DNA from: a bacterium
Lineage (GTDB): Bacteria; Planctomycetota; Planctomycetia; Kolteriales; Kolteriaceae
Assembly: GCA_019748235.1 (NCBI GenBank)
Contig: JAIEPU010000002.1
Location: 1-60,717, forward strand
Direction: 5' to 3'
Length of the DNA stretch: 60,717 nucleotides
Each line of letters begins with the position of its first letter. Positions within the stretch are counted from its first letter, which is position 1. A program made the translations under genes and the position numbers. The notes below the pieces were generated by a model. That model was not told where the DNA came from, searched no databases, and worked only from the letters and a program-made list of their open reading frames with translations. Of this stretch, positions 44,468 to 54,085 are shown in pieces.

Positions 44468-45100
44468 TTAGGTCGATTCCTCGTCCGGCATGGGTATGTG
44501 GAAGAGCGCTCGACCACCCGCAGTCAACAAACTCATGAGAATAGCGACGATCTCATCGAAACTCGTCGATTCGTCAAATCCGTTGGTAAGATGAATTTGA
44601 ATGATTCCATGAAGCGCGGCCCAAAAGGTCTGCGCCACCGCTGCGGGTCGCATGAGCGAGTCCCGAACTTGTGGAACTTCCTCTGCGAGATTGGTGAGAA
44701 CTTGCCGAGCCCGCGCGACTTCTTCCTCGAGCTCGGGGTACGCCGTCGTATCGGGTTGCAGATTCGTGTACATCAGCCGATAGAGCTCCGGTTCACGGAG
44801 CGCGAAATTAATGTAGGTCACGCTCGCCAATCGAGTCTTCTCGACGACTTCGTTAATGCCCTTCGTGGCGTCGGTGATGAGTTTCGACAGCTTTCGAAAA
44901 CCGGCCGCCCGCGCGGCAGCAAAGATCTCGTCCTTGTCTTTGAAGTACCGATACGGAGTCATGGGGCTGCAACCGATGTCCTCGGCCATGGCGCGCATCG
45001 TGACGGCGGCATATCCTTTCTCCGCGAAAAGTCTTTTGAAGGACTCGCACAGCCGCTCGCGGAAGACTTGAATTTCCTCGTCCGTCAATTCTTTGGGCAA
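44468..45100 (-). CDS. TetR/AcrR family transcriptional regulator
   Basis: A 210-residue protein with the TetR N-terminal HTH: 'CESFKRLFAEKGYAAVTMRAMAEDIGCSPMTPYRYFKDKDEIFAAA'. The C-terminal helical ligand domain ('EPELYRLMYTNLQPDT', 'AVAQTFWAALHGIIQIHLTNGF') is of the WHG-type often found with this HTH. It is divergent from the redoxin/monooxygenase gene; the palindrome at 45191-45209 over that gene's transcription start is a likely operator. The inducer is unknown. Confidence 0.93.
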   Translation of the reverse strand: MPKELTDEEIQVFRERLCESFKRLFAEKGYAAVTMRAMAEDIGCSPMTPYRYFKDKDEIFAAARAAGFRKLSKLITDATKGINEVVEKTRLASVTYINFALREPELYRLMYTNLQPDTTAYPELEEEVARARQVLTNLAEEVPQVRDSLMRPAAVAQTFWAALHGIIQIHLTNGFDESTSFDEIVAILMSLLTAGGRALFHIPMPDEEST

Positions 45101-45158
45101 TCGATCCCCTTTTCGCCGTGAAGGAACAATGAAATGATGGAAGCGGACAGAATAGCCG

Positions 45159-45209
45159 TTGACGTAGCGTTCTGCCTTAGCTATTATTCCGTAAATTTAC
45201 ATCGTAAAT
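45159..45209 (+). promoter_or_regulatory. Sigma-70 promoter with overlapping palindromic operator (likely TetR site)
   Basis: TTGACG (45159-45164), an exact 17-bp spacer and TATTAT (45182-45187) make a strong rightward promoter. Immediately downstream lie GTAAATTTAC (45191-45200, perfect palindrome) and ATTTAC-atc-GTAAAT (45195-45209, perfect 15-bp inverted repeat). A repressor there would cover the transcription start. The site is in the gap between the divergent TetR gene and the redoxin fusion. Confidence 0.78.
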
Positions 45210-45288
45210 CAAATGCTCGCCCGCAGTGAAAGATTTCGACTTAAAGCCCAGAACATTGATAGCAAATACCGAGCAAAGGACGCGGAAC

Positions 45289-47064
45289 ATGCGGTCGGCC
45301 ATCATTTTGGGATTTTGGATGTTCGTCGCAGCGAGCCCATCGATCGCTGCTTCAAAGCAGGTCGCCCCGTTCCAACTGACCGATTACCGAGGAACGGAGT
45401 TCTCGCTCAGCGAATTGACGAACGGAAAGGTCCTGGTGGTGCTCTTCGTCGGAACGGAATGTCCGATGGTGAAGTCCTACTCCCCCCGTCTGGCGGAGCT
45501 TGCAAAGAAATATGAAAGTAAGGGAGTGAACTTCATCGGCATCGATTCAAACGCGCAAGACTCCTTAGCGGATATCAACACCTTCGCGAAGGAATACCTG
45601 ATCCCCTTCCCGATTTTGAAAGATCCGAACGCAAAGGTTGCAGACGAATTCGGCGCGAAGAGAACTCCGGAAGCATTCATCATCGATTCAGACCGAGTCG
45701 TTCGATATCACGGACGAATTGATGACCAATTCGCACCAGGAGTTCAACGTTCGAAACCAACACGGGATGACCTCGTCGAAGCGATTGAAGAAGTCCTGGC
45801 GAAGAAGACTGTCTCGGTCGATTCGACGCCTGCTCTCGGTTGCTTCATCGGTCGAGTGAACAAAGAAACGACGAGTGGCGGAGTGACCTATGCCAGTCAC
45901 ATCCGGCATATCATCGGTCAGCGATGTTTAGAATGTCACCGATCAGGCGAGATTGGCCCAATGCCTCTTTCCAATTATGAAGAGGTTGCCCCGTGGGGAG
46001 AGACGATTGCGGAAGTCGTATCGCAGCGACGAATGCCTCCTTGGTTCGCCGATCCAAAGTTTGGCAAATTCCTTCATGATCCTCGACTCACGGATGACGA
46101 AATTCATGCAATCGATGCATGGGTGAAAAATGGCTGTCCCGACGGCGACGAATCAAAGTCCGCAGGGGACGTTCCTGAGTTCACTGACGGTTGGCTCATG
46201 CGTGAAAAGCCGGATATCGTCTACTACATGTCGGACAAGCCGTATCAAGTTCCAGCCTCTGGGGACATCGATTACGTTTACTACGAAGTCGATCCAGGCT
46301 TCAAGGAAGACACCTGGATCTACGGATCGGAAGCAAGACCGGGCAACCGTTCCGTCGTGCATCACATTCTCATATTCGTGAAACGCCCAGGACGGTGGTA
46401 TCCGGAAGGATTACCCGGCGAACTCATTTCCGCTTATGCCCCTGGTATGAAGCCCACGGTCGGCGCGGACGATTCGATGGCCCTTCTCGTACCCAAGGGA
46501 TCGAAATTCGTCATGCAGATGCATTACACGGCTAACGGCAGGCCGCAAGAGGACCGGAGCTATTTCGGCGTCAAGCTTTGCAACGATCCCAGCAAGATCA
46601 AGTGGGAAGTGAAGCCAGGAATGGCGATCAACCTCTTCTTTAAAATTCCACCGAACGATGACAACTATCGTGTCCCCGCGCTATTCACCTTCCCAGAGGA
46701 TTCTCTTCTCTTGGGAGTGAACCCGCACATGCATAAACGTGGTAAAGCGTTTGTGTACGAAGCCGTTTATCCCGATGGTAAGCGGGAAACGATCATGAAC
46801 TGCCCGAAGTTCGACTTCAACTGGCAGCTGGGCTACCAATACGAAACCCCTCTCGTCATGAAGAAGGGGACGAAACTCGCCTGCACGGCGTACTTTGACA
46901 ATTCTGTCAACAACCCGAGCAATCCCGATCCCAATCGGAAGGTGGGATTCGGTGAACAGACTTGGGATGAAATGATGATCGGTTGGCTCTTCTATGCCGT
47001 CAAACGTCAGCCCGAGGGAACGAATCAAGCTCAGGCTCCACGGAGTCTTTCAATTCTACAGTAG
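45289..47064 (+). CDS. Secreted redoxin - cytochrome c - copper monooxygenase-like fusion
   Basis: The ATG at 45289 has AAGGA 9 nt upstream and gives 591 residues with a signal peptide (residues 1-21). Residues ~25-170 are a thioredoxin-fold redoxin with one Cys (C58 in GTECPM, no CxxC). Residues ~205-290 contain a CxxCH haem site (C213-x2-C216-H217) and a distal 'RMPPWF' Met, i.e. a small cytochrome c. Residues ~300-580 resemble copper type II ascorbate-dependent monooxygenases: 'SVVHHILIFVKRPG' (His358, His359), 'MQMHYTANG' (His412), 'NPHMHKRGK' (His480, His482) and 'EMMIGW' with a Met ligand. The fusion is common in planctomycetes; substrate unknown, location periplasmic. A TetR-type operator overlaps its promoter. 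Confidence 0.88.
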   Translation: MRSAIILGFWMFVAASPSIAASKQVAPFQLTDYRGTEFSLSELTNGKVLVVLFVGTECPMVKSYSPRLAELAKKYESKGVNFIGIDSNAQDSLADINTFAKEYLIPFPILKDPNAKVADEFGAKRTPEAFIIDSDRVVRYHGRIDDQFAPGVQRSKPTRDDLVEAIEEVLAKKTVSVDSTPALGCFIGRVNKETTSGGVTYASHIRHIIGQRCLECHRSGEIGPMPLSNYEEVAPWGETIAEVVSQRRMPPWFADPKFGKFLHDPRLTDDEIHAIDAWVKNGCPDGDESKSAGDVPEFTDGWLMREKPDIVYYMSDKPYQVPASGDIDYVYYEVDPGFKEDTWIYGSEARPGNRSVVHHILIFVKRPGRWYPEGLPGELISAYAPGMKPTVGADDSMALLVPKGSKFVMQMHYTANGRPQEDRSYFGVKLCNDPSKIKWEVKPGMAINLFFKIPPNDDNYRVPALFTFPEDSLLLGVNPHMHKRGKAFVYEAVYPDGKRETIMNCPKFDFNWQLGYQYETPLVMKKGTKLACTAYFDNSVNNPSNPDPNRKVGFGEQTWDEMMIGWLFYAVKRQPEGTNQAQAPRSLSILQ

Positions 47065-47127
47065 GACAGAATGGGCTGATGCTCGGCTCACTCATCCGAT
47101 CTTGGATTGTAACAGGCGAATAGCCGC

Positions 47128-49635
47128 CTAAGTCGGTGCGCGCCGATTCCAACCCCATTGTTCGAGCGTGCGGCGTACAGTCTCATTCACTTCGCCCGCG
47201 AGTTTTGAAGGCTGCTCCGTGACCACAGCAAGAGATTCTTTGGGCCGATAACTCTGCTCCACAAGTTCGACAATTCGACGAATCTCTCGCGGAGTGAACA
47301 GAGTGAATGCAAGCCGAAGTGAGGGAAGCACTCGCAAGAATCGTTCTTCTTCCAAGCTCGTGAGGCATTGATGGATCGCTTCGAAGAAACCTTCCTCTTC
47401 GGTGATGGCGTGACGCCGTACAGAAAACAGTCCTCGCAGAAATTCTCCGAGAGGGAGATCGGAACCACTCACCGTGTTTGAAAGAACGTTGTCGAGTGCC
47501 CGCGCGAGATCCTCGTGATGGGATCGACCCGCTTGCGAAAGAATCCCGAGCGTCGCTCCCTCAAGTGATGGATGGGACCCAAACATGGGACGGACCCGTT
47601 CGATCGCATCAAAGAGTAGTTCAGGATCAATCCCTTCCTTTTCTCGAACGATGGCCGCGTGTCGAAGAAGGATTAAGCCGTTAACGGCTTGATCGACCGG
47701 CGACGGGGCAATCATACCAGAGGAACTGGGGGCGGCCACGAGTGGAAGTCCGGGAAGCGTCTCGATCAGCCAGACCGCGCGTTGATAAGCCGCCGGAATA
47801 AGATCAACAATTTCAGCATGCCGAAATGCGCCGAGCAGCATTCGGTAATGCACCAGTTGCACCAATCCCGCCATCGCCTGAGCCGCTTCGGAAAACACTC
47901 CTTCCCGAGAAATCGCACGGCGAGTCGCATCGATGAAGTCGTCCGTTAACGATGCAAAATCCATCACCATGGCCGAGGTCAGATGCTCGACCGCGACGGA
48001 CGATCCCTTGTGAAGATCAGCAGCAGCACGCCGCGTCAGATGATTCGCCGCCGCCTCTTCAACACTGAATCCATGCACTGCCGCTTCGACGAGAGATGCT
48101 TCCACGCTCGGCTTCCAGCGAAGAACCCAAGTCTCTCGAACTCGCTTGAGATCTTCCCCATTCACGAAGTCCGGTCCTGACTCGAACTTCGCATAGGGGC
48201 AACCCAATTCGACGAGTCGATGAAGAAATGCACTCCGCTGACGATGTCCGCCGGATCGATAGATGTCGAGATTCACCTCACGTCGCGCGGCGGCCTTCAC
48301 TCGATCTGCGATATTCAACCAACGAAACTCTGATACCTGCCGATAGAAGTCCTCAATGATGGGGATATGACTCGCGCGCGAGGTGACACGCCCAACCTTG
48401 CTCCCCACGAGAGCCTTTTCGACCGCGGACATGAGAGACGAATCTCCACTGTCCTCATGTCCTTTCAGCCAAGTCGATCGGATGGCATCGCGCAAATCGG
48501 CAAGTGTCGGGTACGGATGTCGGCGGAGACGGCGAATCCCTTCCAGCGAGGCTGCCGCCGCCATCATGTCGGATGTACTGACGCTAAAACCTTTCATCCG
48601 GCAGTAGCGGCTCGCTCGTTCGAGAAGCCTGACTTGTCCCAAATGATGAGGAGTCTCGGACTGGTCGAGGTCAACCTTTCGTTGACGGGTCCGCTTTCGC
48701 GACGTCACTTCGGTTGAGTTTGATTCCGCTGCAAGAAGTTCGTCGGACCGGAATTTCCAAACGTCGGCATAAAACGAGGGAGCCGGCATGCCGGATTGAT
48801 ACCCGCTCCAGGAGTCGAGCTCCGCGTAGCCATAACGGGTGAGATAAATGCCCCGCAGCTTTTCCTTGGGAGGCTTGGGTGTTTTCGGTTCTGGGGTCTT
48901 TTCCAATAGATTTCTTCGAATGCCGTCACGGTGCCTTCCTCCAACGATGGCTACGACTCGTTTGCCCTGGGAGAGATAGTCTCGTATGCGTGCGGCCATG
49001 TGAGCATCGCGAAGGGTGAGCATTTCATTCTCTTCGCGTTCTTGAGAGAAGTGATGGCGGACAGAAAGGCAATATGTCGCCAGCGATGTAAAGAATTGCT
49101 CGCTTGATTGAGTAAATCCCGGCGATTCGAAGAGTACATCCCAAAGCTCATCAAAATCGCGGCAACCAGCTCTTTGACAAAGTTCGCTGATGTATTTGTC
49201 ATGCCGAAGCCCACCATCGGAGTACATGTTGACCTTTTGCGGAGCATGAGTGTCCAGCGATCCCATCCACCACGATGGAAGATCGATGAAGCAACTCGAA
49301 GCCTCGATCTTTTTCGCCGTCAGCAATCCGACAAGTTCCGGAGAATACTCGCAGAACGGATAAAAGTGGGCTCGCCCTTCTCCCTCTTCTGACCGCAAAC
49401 TTCCGTAGATCGCCACGGGAGGAATCGTCTCCATATCCGTTAATTCGTTGATCAGATGATTGGCATCGCTGGGTCCTTCGATCGCGACGACATCCGGCTT
49501 GATTTCCTCAATGACTTTTCGGACGTGAAAGGCGCATGCGGGACTATGATGTCTGATCGGAAGGATGACGGCCGCTTCAGTCAGATCAATGACATCTCGA
49601 ATTTCTTCGACTTTTGGAATCGTGGCTTGATTCAT
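47128..49635 (-). CDS. DUF5682 family protein
   Basis: An 835-residue protein. The N-terminus has 'ILPIRHHSPACAFHVRKVIEEIKPDVVAIEGPSDANHLI', and residues ~200-260 have 'DAHMAARIRDYLSQGKRVVAIVGGRHRDGI'; both are reminiscent of the TraB/ChaN-type fold with conserved His and Glu. The remainder is largely helical. DUF5682 proteins commonly stand in clusters with a MoxR-type AAA ATPase, a VWA-domain protein and a SWIM zinc-finger protein; none of these is adjacent here. Function unknown. It is divergent from the thiolase gene. Confidence 0.85.
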   Translation of the reverse strand: MNQATIPKVEEIRDVIDLTEAAVILPIRHHSPACAFHVRKVIEEIKPDVVAIEGPSDANHLINELTDMETIPPVAIYGSLRSEEGEGRAHFYPFCEYSPELVGLLTAKKIEASSCFIDLPSWWMGSLDTHAPQKVNMYSDGGLRHDKYISELCQRAGCRDFDELWDVLFESPGFTQSSEQFFTSLATYCLSVRHHFSQEREENEMLTLRDAHMAARIRDYLSQGKRVVAIVGGRHRDGIRRNLLEKTPEPKTPKPPKEKLRGIYLTRYGYAELDSWSGYQSGMPAPSFYADVWKFRSDELLAAESNSTEVTSRKRTRQRKVDLDQSETPHHLGQVRLLERASRYCRMKGFSVSTSDMMAAAASLEGIRRLRRHPYPTLADLRDAIRSTWLKGHEDSGDSSLMSAVEKALVGSKVGRVTSRASHIPIIEDFYRQVSEFRWLNIADRVKAAARREVNLDIYRSGGHRQRSAFLHRLVELGCPYAKFESGPDFVNGEDLKRVRETWVLRWKPSVEASLVEAAVHGFSVEEAAANHLTRRAAADLHKGSSVAVEHLTSAMVMDFASLTDDFIDATRRAISREGVFSEAAQAMAGLVQLVHYRMLLGAFRHAEIVDLIPAAYQRAVWLIETLPGLPLVAAPSSSGMIAPSPVDQAVNGLILLRHAAIVREKEGIDPELLFDAIERVRPMFGSHPSLEGATLGILSQAGRSHHEDLARALDNVLSNTVSGSDLPLGEFLRGLFSVRRHAITEEEGFFEAIHQCLTSLEEERFLRVLPSLRLAFTLFTPREIRRIVELVEQSYRPKESLAVVTEQPSKLAGEVNETVRRTLEQWGWNRRAPT

Positions 49636-49803
49636 CCCAGCTCTTGTTCAGACTTCGTTTTGCCGACATGCCATCCCTTGGAGAGATGTCATCATAGCGA
49701 AACCATTCTGTTCGCCGATTCTTCGTTCATTTCGCCCCTCTTGTCACAATTGCCGCCGATCTAAGTTTAAGAGAGAATGAACTTGAACGAAGGAGAATCA
49801 ACC

Positions 49804-50997
49804 ATGAACGAAGCAGTGATTGTCGACAGCATTCGAACAGGGTTGGCAAAAGCTCATCGAGGCACGCTTAACAATACGCGTCCAGATGACATGGCAGCTC
49901 ATTGCATGAAGCATCTGCTCGATCGCCATCCGTCGATCAGGCCCGCCGATGTAAACGACGTGATACTCGGATGCGGCTATCCGGAAGGTGCTCAAGGTCG
50001 GAACATCGCGCGTATTGCATCGCTACGCGCCGGCTTTCCCACTTCCGTTCCGGGCGTCACCGTCAATCGATTCTGTTCGTCGGGATTACAGGCGATCGCA
50101 TACGGGGCTCATCAGATCATTCTCGAGGGATCAAACGTCGTCGTTGCCGGAGGCGTGGAAAGCATCACCGGGCTGGGAAACGCCCGTCGCGATTCAAATC
50201 CTTGGATCGAGGAGCATTATCCCGGCGCTTATATGACCATGGGTGACACGGCAGAAGTCGTCGCGAAGCGATACAAGATCAGCCGGCAGTCACAGGACGA
50301 CTATTCACTCCTCAGCCAACAACGAACCGCGCGGGCTCAAAGCCTCGGCTACTTGGCGGAGGAAATCGTCCCGATGCATGTCGTTCAAAACATCTTCGAC
50401 AAGTCGACGGGAGAGGTGATCGAACAGCGGAAGGTCATTTGCGATCAAGATGAATGCAACAGGCCCGACACCACACTTCAGGGACTATCAGCACTTCCTC
50501 CGGTATTCGATCGCACGACCGGCGAGGGATCGGTAACGGCGGGAAATTCGTCGCAGCTTTCAGACGGTGCGTCGGCGACGCTCATTTGCTCGCGGCGTTA
50601 CGCCGAAGCGATGGAGCTTCGACCGAAAGTTTTCTTCCGAGGATTCGCGGTCGCGGGGTGCGACCCAGAGGAAATGGGAATCGGGCCGGTCTTTGCGATC
50701 CCGAAGCTGCTCTCTCACCACGGATTGTCCGTGCGAGATATTGGTTTGTGGGAATTGAACGAGGCATTTGCGGTCCAAGTCGTCTATTGCCGTGACTGTT
50801 TGGAAATTGATCCGGATAAACTCAATGTCAACGGGGGCTCCATCTCGATCGGGCACCCCTTCGGAATGACCGGCTCAAGGATGGTCGGCGCATTGGCGAA
50901 TGAAATGCAGCGGCGACAAGTTCAGTACGGGGTCGTCACCATGTGCATTGGTGGAGGTCAGGGAGCGGCCGGTCTATTCGAACTTTACCCACGATAG
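49804..50997 (+). CDS. Thiolase family protein (acetyl-CoA C-acyltransferase)
   Basis: AAGGAG lies 9 nt before the ATG at 49804, giving 397 residues; an in-frame ATG at 49777 lacks a site. The nucleophile Cys91 stands in 'NRFCSSGLQAIAYG', followed by 'NEAFAVQVV', the base His in 'GGSISIGHPFGMTG' and the second Cys in 'CIGGGQGAAGLF'. It catalyses reversible thiolytic cleavage of 3-ketoacyl-CoA. No beta-oxidation partner (FadB, acyl-CoA dehydrogenase) is adjacent, so degradative (FadA) versus biosynthetic (AtoB/PhaA) use cannot be decided. Confidence 0.95.
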   Translation: MNEAVIVDSIRTGLAKAHRGTLNNTRPDDMAAHCMKHLLDRHPSIRPADVNDVILGCGYPEGAQGRNIARIASLRAGFPTSVPGVTVNRFCSSGLQAIAYGAHQIILEGSNVVVAGGVESITGLGNARRDSNPWIEEHYPGAYMTMGDTAEVVAKRYKISRQSQDDYSLLSQQRTARAQSLGYLAEEIVPMHVVQNIFDKSTGEVIEQRKVICDQDECNRPDTTLQGLSALPPVFDRTTGEGSVTAGNSSQLSDGASATLICSRRYAEAMELRPKVFFRGFAVAGCDPEEMGIGPVFAIPKLLSHHGLSVRDIGLWELNEAFAVQVVYCRDCLEIDPDKLNVNGGSISIGHPFGMTGSRMVGALANEMQRRQVQYGVVTMCIGGGQGAAGLFELYPR

Positions 50998-51037
50998 TTC
51001 GACCCGCATCCAGGATTGTCATCCCGCACGAAATCGA

Positions 51038-51910
51038 TCAGTCCCCAAGTGACTGTAATATGCTCTTGCGAATGTTCTGAGAGTATTTCGCCAGATCGAG
51101 ATCGTCCGGACCTTCGCCGAATGGGTCCTCGACTTCCTCGGCAATTAGTTCCACTCCAAGGATGAAGTAGCAGAATGCCACCATCACGGGAATGCACCAG
51201 AACTCTAACTCCTGCACGATCACCCATGGCGTGGTAATGAGATAGAGGCCGATTCCGTGACGGAGAATCGCTCGATACGAGAGAGGTAACGGCGTGCTGC
51301 GAATTCGTTCACATGCTCCGCAAACATCCATGAATCCGCGAGCGACGGTATCGAGAGTGATGAGCTGATATCCATCGATCTTTTTTTCACGATGCCAATC
51401 CGCGATCTGCATCTGAATCTGCTCGGAGAAATAGAGGGGCACGTGCGGCGGGTGTTCTTGCGAGTTTTCATAACCCGAGACCTCTTGCAGTTTGACGGTG
51501 TCGCGCAGATGCATTCGAAGCGAGTCTGCAAACGAACTGATTAACCTTCCGAACGCGGCAAGTTCCGGCTCGCTCGCTTGCACGTAGGAACGAGTTCGCA
51601 GAGCCAGATTGCGACTGTCATTGACGAGTTGCCCCCAAAGTTTCCGACCCTCCCACCATCGGTCGTAAGCCGCATTGTTTCGAAACACGAACAAGACACC
51701 AAGTACAACGCCGTTCAAAGCCGCGGTTTCGGCCCCCCAATGCTGGGCCTCCACGGAGTACCGGTCCACGATGAGTGCCACGACGATGCAATAAACCGTG
51801 TATTCGACAATCCACGGAAGGAGTCGGCGCCCCATCGGTAGAGGCATGAGAAGTCGCCAGACCCGAAGCTTCAGCGTAATGGAGTTCGAAGTATCATCTT
51901 CTGCAGACAT
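51038..51910 (-). CDS. Bestrophin family (UPF0187) membrane channel
   Basis: A 290-residue protein with the family signature 'VLGVLFVFRNNAAYDRWWEGRKLWGQLVNDSRNL' after two hydrophobic segments, and C-terminal 'GIGLYLITTPWVIVQELEFWCIPVMVAFCYFILGVELIAEEVEDPFG', which ends in the conserved E-D-P-F-G. Bacterial homologues form pentameric ion channels (cation- or chloride-selective in different members). The gene stands alone between thiolase (convergent) and the histidine kinase. Confidence 0.93.
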   Translation of the reverse strand: MSAEDDTSNSITLKLRVWRLLMPLPMGRRLLPWIVEYTVYCIVVALIVDRYSVEAQHWGAETAALNGVVLGVLFVFRNNAAYDRWWEGRKLWGQLVNDSRNLALRTRSYVQASEPELAAFGRLISSFADSLRMHLRDTVKLQEVSGYENSQEHPPHVPLYFSEQIQMQIADWHREKKIDGYQLITLDTVARGFMDVCGACERIRSTPLPLSYRAILRHGIGLYLITTPWVIVQELEFWCIPVMVAFCYFILGVELIAEEVEDPFGEGPDDLDLAKYSQNIRKSILQSLGD

Positions 51911-52104
51911 GCATGCCCCGTCGTTTCGAGTACAACACTAGACGATGGCGTCCCACCAATACCGACTCAGGACGCGGCAATTCCGGGTCGTGACCGTTAC
52001 TATAGAGCTTCCGCGGGAAGTGACCTTCCATCGCCTGAACGAATGAAACATGTTGCTTCGATCAGGGGAAGAGAAAAAGAGGAGGACGAGACCGGGGTAT
52101 TGAC

Positions 52105-53931
52105 TCAGGAAGCCTTGCGAAGTTCTGAGGGAAGGTGAACGCGAATCGTGGTCGGCTTTCCATAACCGATGATGATTTCGCCCCCATGTTCGAAGGCAAT
52201 GCGATCCGCCACCGGAAGGCCCATCCCCAACCCACGACCTGCCTCGCGGCCTGAAAAGAATGGAATGAATGCGCGTTCTCTCGCGTGCGACGAAATTCCG
52301 GGACCGGTATCGGCAACGACGATGTCGATGGCAGAAGCTTGATCTCGCGCTGGCTCGGCCCAGACGCGGACTTGACCCGAGGGACCTGCCGCTTCAGCAC
52401 CATTGACGACAATCTCGCAAATCATGCGAGCCAGTAGATTCAAATCACCTTCAATTTGCCAGTTGGGATCGCATGACTGAAAAATCCGGCGTCCCTTCGA
52501 CAGCCTTTTCTCGGCCTGCTGCGCCGCTGCGTCCAATACGGTGGAAACGGGTATCGTCGACCGAGCCACCGGGATGTTTCCGCCGATGAGCTGCAAATCT
52601 TTGATCATTCGGCGAATGCGATCGACCTGGTTATTGATCTGAACGAGTGCGTGCCGGCGATCGGGGTCAGCCTCTGCTTTCAAAAGTCGTGTGGCGTGGC
52701 CGGAAATCGCTCCAAGAGGATTGTTAATTTCATGCCCCGCACCGGCGGAGAATTCCCCGACTTCTCGACGAAACTTGACCGTGTCGGCTTCGCGGGCCTT
52801 CTTTACCATCTCTTGCGCAGCCGCTTGGATTTCCTCTGCCTGCTTCGCGAGCTGACGTTCTTGGAACGTCCCGATTGCGGCCGCGAATCGGCTAATCCAA
52901 CGCTCGTACAGCGTTCCCTCCATTGGACGCTCGGAATAGAGCCGACCGACGACCTTTTGTTCGGATGTGACCAGATCGCGTGACGAACGATAGCAAGACG
53001 GAAGTGCATTGGCCTCCAGACGTTCGCGCGAACCCGCGAAGCCAGTCTCCACATGCATTTCATTCGGTACGATCCAGCGAGCGAGCCCCCCTCTGGTCGG
53101 AGTCGCGATCCATATCCCCCAGCAATCACCTAGCCAAGCATCCAACAGAGTGCGCGAGGCATTGAGGGCCTTTTCTGAATCATGCGCGGAGATGACGTTA
53201 AATAAATGATCGTGCCAGCGCGACTCCTGCCGGTAACCGGCCAATCGCGCGAGGGCGGCAAGTCGCCGGGCGGTCGCCACGTCGAGACCTTGGGGATTTA
53301 ACTCTCGAGCAGGATGGACCTCGGCGAAAAGGGAATCGGGATCGAGCTCATCGCTGATGGAATCGATCGCGCGGACAGCCTCGTGCGGAGAGAGAATACC
53401 CCCTGTTTCAGGGCGGGGACCATCCGAAGCGATTGCATCGAGCGCCCACCGAGCGACCACACGACATTTTTCATAACCTTCGAGCCATGCGAGTTCGACG
53501 GTGTGCCGGCATTGGGGAATTCGAGCAGTCTCTGTCAAACTGTGCCAGAAGGCGTGTTCAGCGGTCGACCAGCCTGTTTCGTGCGCAACAACACGCGCTA
53601 AGTGCGCAATGGCGGCGACATCCGGCAACGGAACGAAATCTTCGTGGACTTCACTCAGCTTATCCGCGAATGAAACCCAATCAGGTCGTCGACAGAAATG
53701 ACGGAGACGATCGATCGGTTTCGTGGAAGCCGAGCACGAAGTCTGAGCGATGGAGACGAGGATACGTGCTAATGGGGGACATGTCCGGGCGATTTTCAGC
53801 CAACCGTGGCCCGCGACGAGTTCCGCTCCTTCGGTATCCGCAAAACGATCCAGTTCCTCCGCGACCCCCGGAGAGGTGGCAAAAGAGGTAGTTTGCGGAA
53901 GCAGGCGATGAGGCTCGATGGGAGCGAGCAC
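52105..53931 (-). CDS. Sensor histidine kinase with unassigned N-terminal region
   Basis: A 608-residue soluble protein starting at GTG. Residues ~395-605 are the kinase: H-box 'SAGAGHEINNPLGAISGHA' (His400), N-box 'LLARMICEIVVNGAEAAG', G1 'VADTGPGIS', G2 'GRGLGMGLPVADRIAFEHGG'. Residues ~355-390 are coiled coil. Residues 1-350 have no match I can name; 'PLPDVAAIAHLARVVAHETG' and 'AEHAFWHSLTETARI' are reminiscent of HDOD-type signalling domains, which is tentative. It lies 154 bases downstream of the HTH-receiver gene, a plausible two-component partner. Confidence 0.85.
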   Translation of the reverse strand: MLAPIEPHRLLPQTTSFATSPGVAEELDRFADTEGAELVAGHGWLKIARTCPPLARILVSIAQTSCSASTKPIDRLRHFCRRPDWVSFADKLSEVHEDFVPLPDVAAIAHLARVVAHETGWSTAEHAFWHSLTETARIPQCRHTVELAWLEGYEKCRVVARWALDAIASDGPRPETGGILSPHEAVRAIDSISDELDPDSLFAEVHPARELNPQGLDVATARRLAALARLAGYRQESRWHDHLFNVISAHDSEKALNASRTLLDAWLGDCWGIWIATPTRGGLARWIVPNEMHVETGFAGSRERLEANALPSCYRSSRDLVTSEQKVVGRLYSERPMEGTLYERWISRFAAAIGTFQERQLAKQAEEIQAAAQEMVKKAREADTVKFRREVGEFSAGAGHEINNPLGAISGHATRLLKAEADPDRRHALVQINNQVDRIRRMIKDLQLIGGNIPVARSTIPVSTVLDAAAQQAEKRLSKGRRIFQSCDPNWQIEGDLNLLARMICEIVVNGAEAAGPSGQVRVWAEPARDQASAIDIVVADTGPGISSHARERAFIPFFSGREAGRGLGMGLPVADRIAFEHGGEIIIGYGKPTTIRVHLPSELRKAS

Positions 53932-54085
53932 GTTAGGAGACCTCTGATCGTCGTGATAGACTTCGGCCGCGCGGTCCTTAAATACACACGGCCGGACATT
54001 TGTGGCAATAGCGCCACGGATGTCCGACCGTCAGAAAATCGACAAGGACGGCGGGAAGGAAAGAAGCCGGAACCGGCCAGAGGCG

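Noticed and set aside
44231..45121. 296-codon open frame on the plus strand
   Set aside because: It is antisense to TetR and the pseudo-receiver gene, both of which have recognisable folds and operon spacing.
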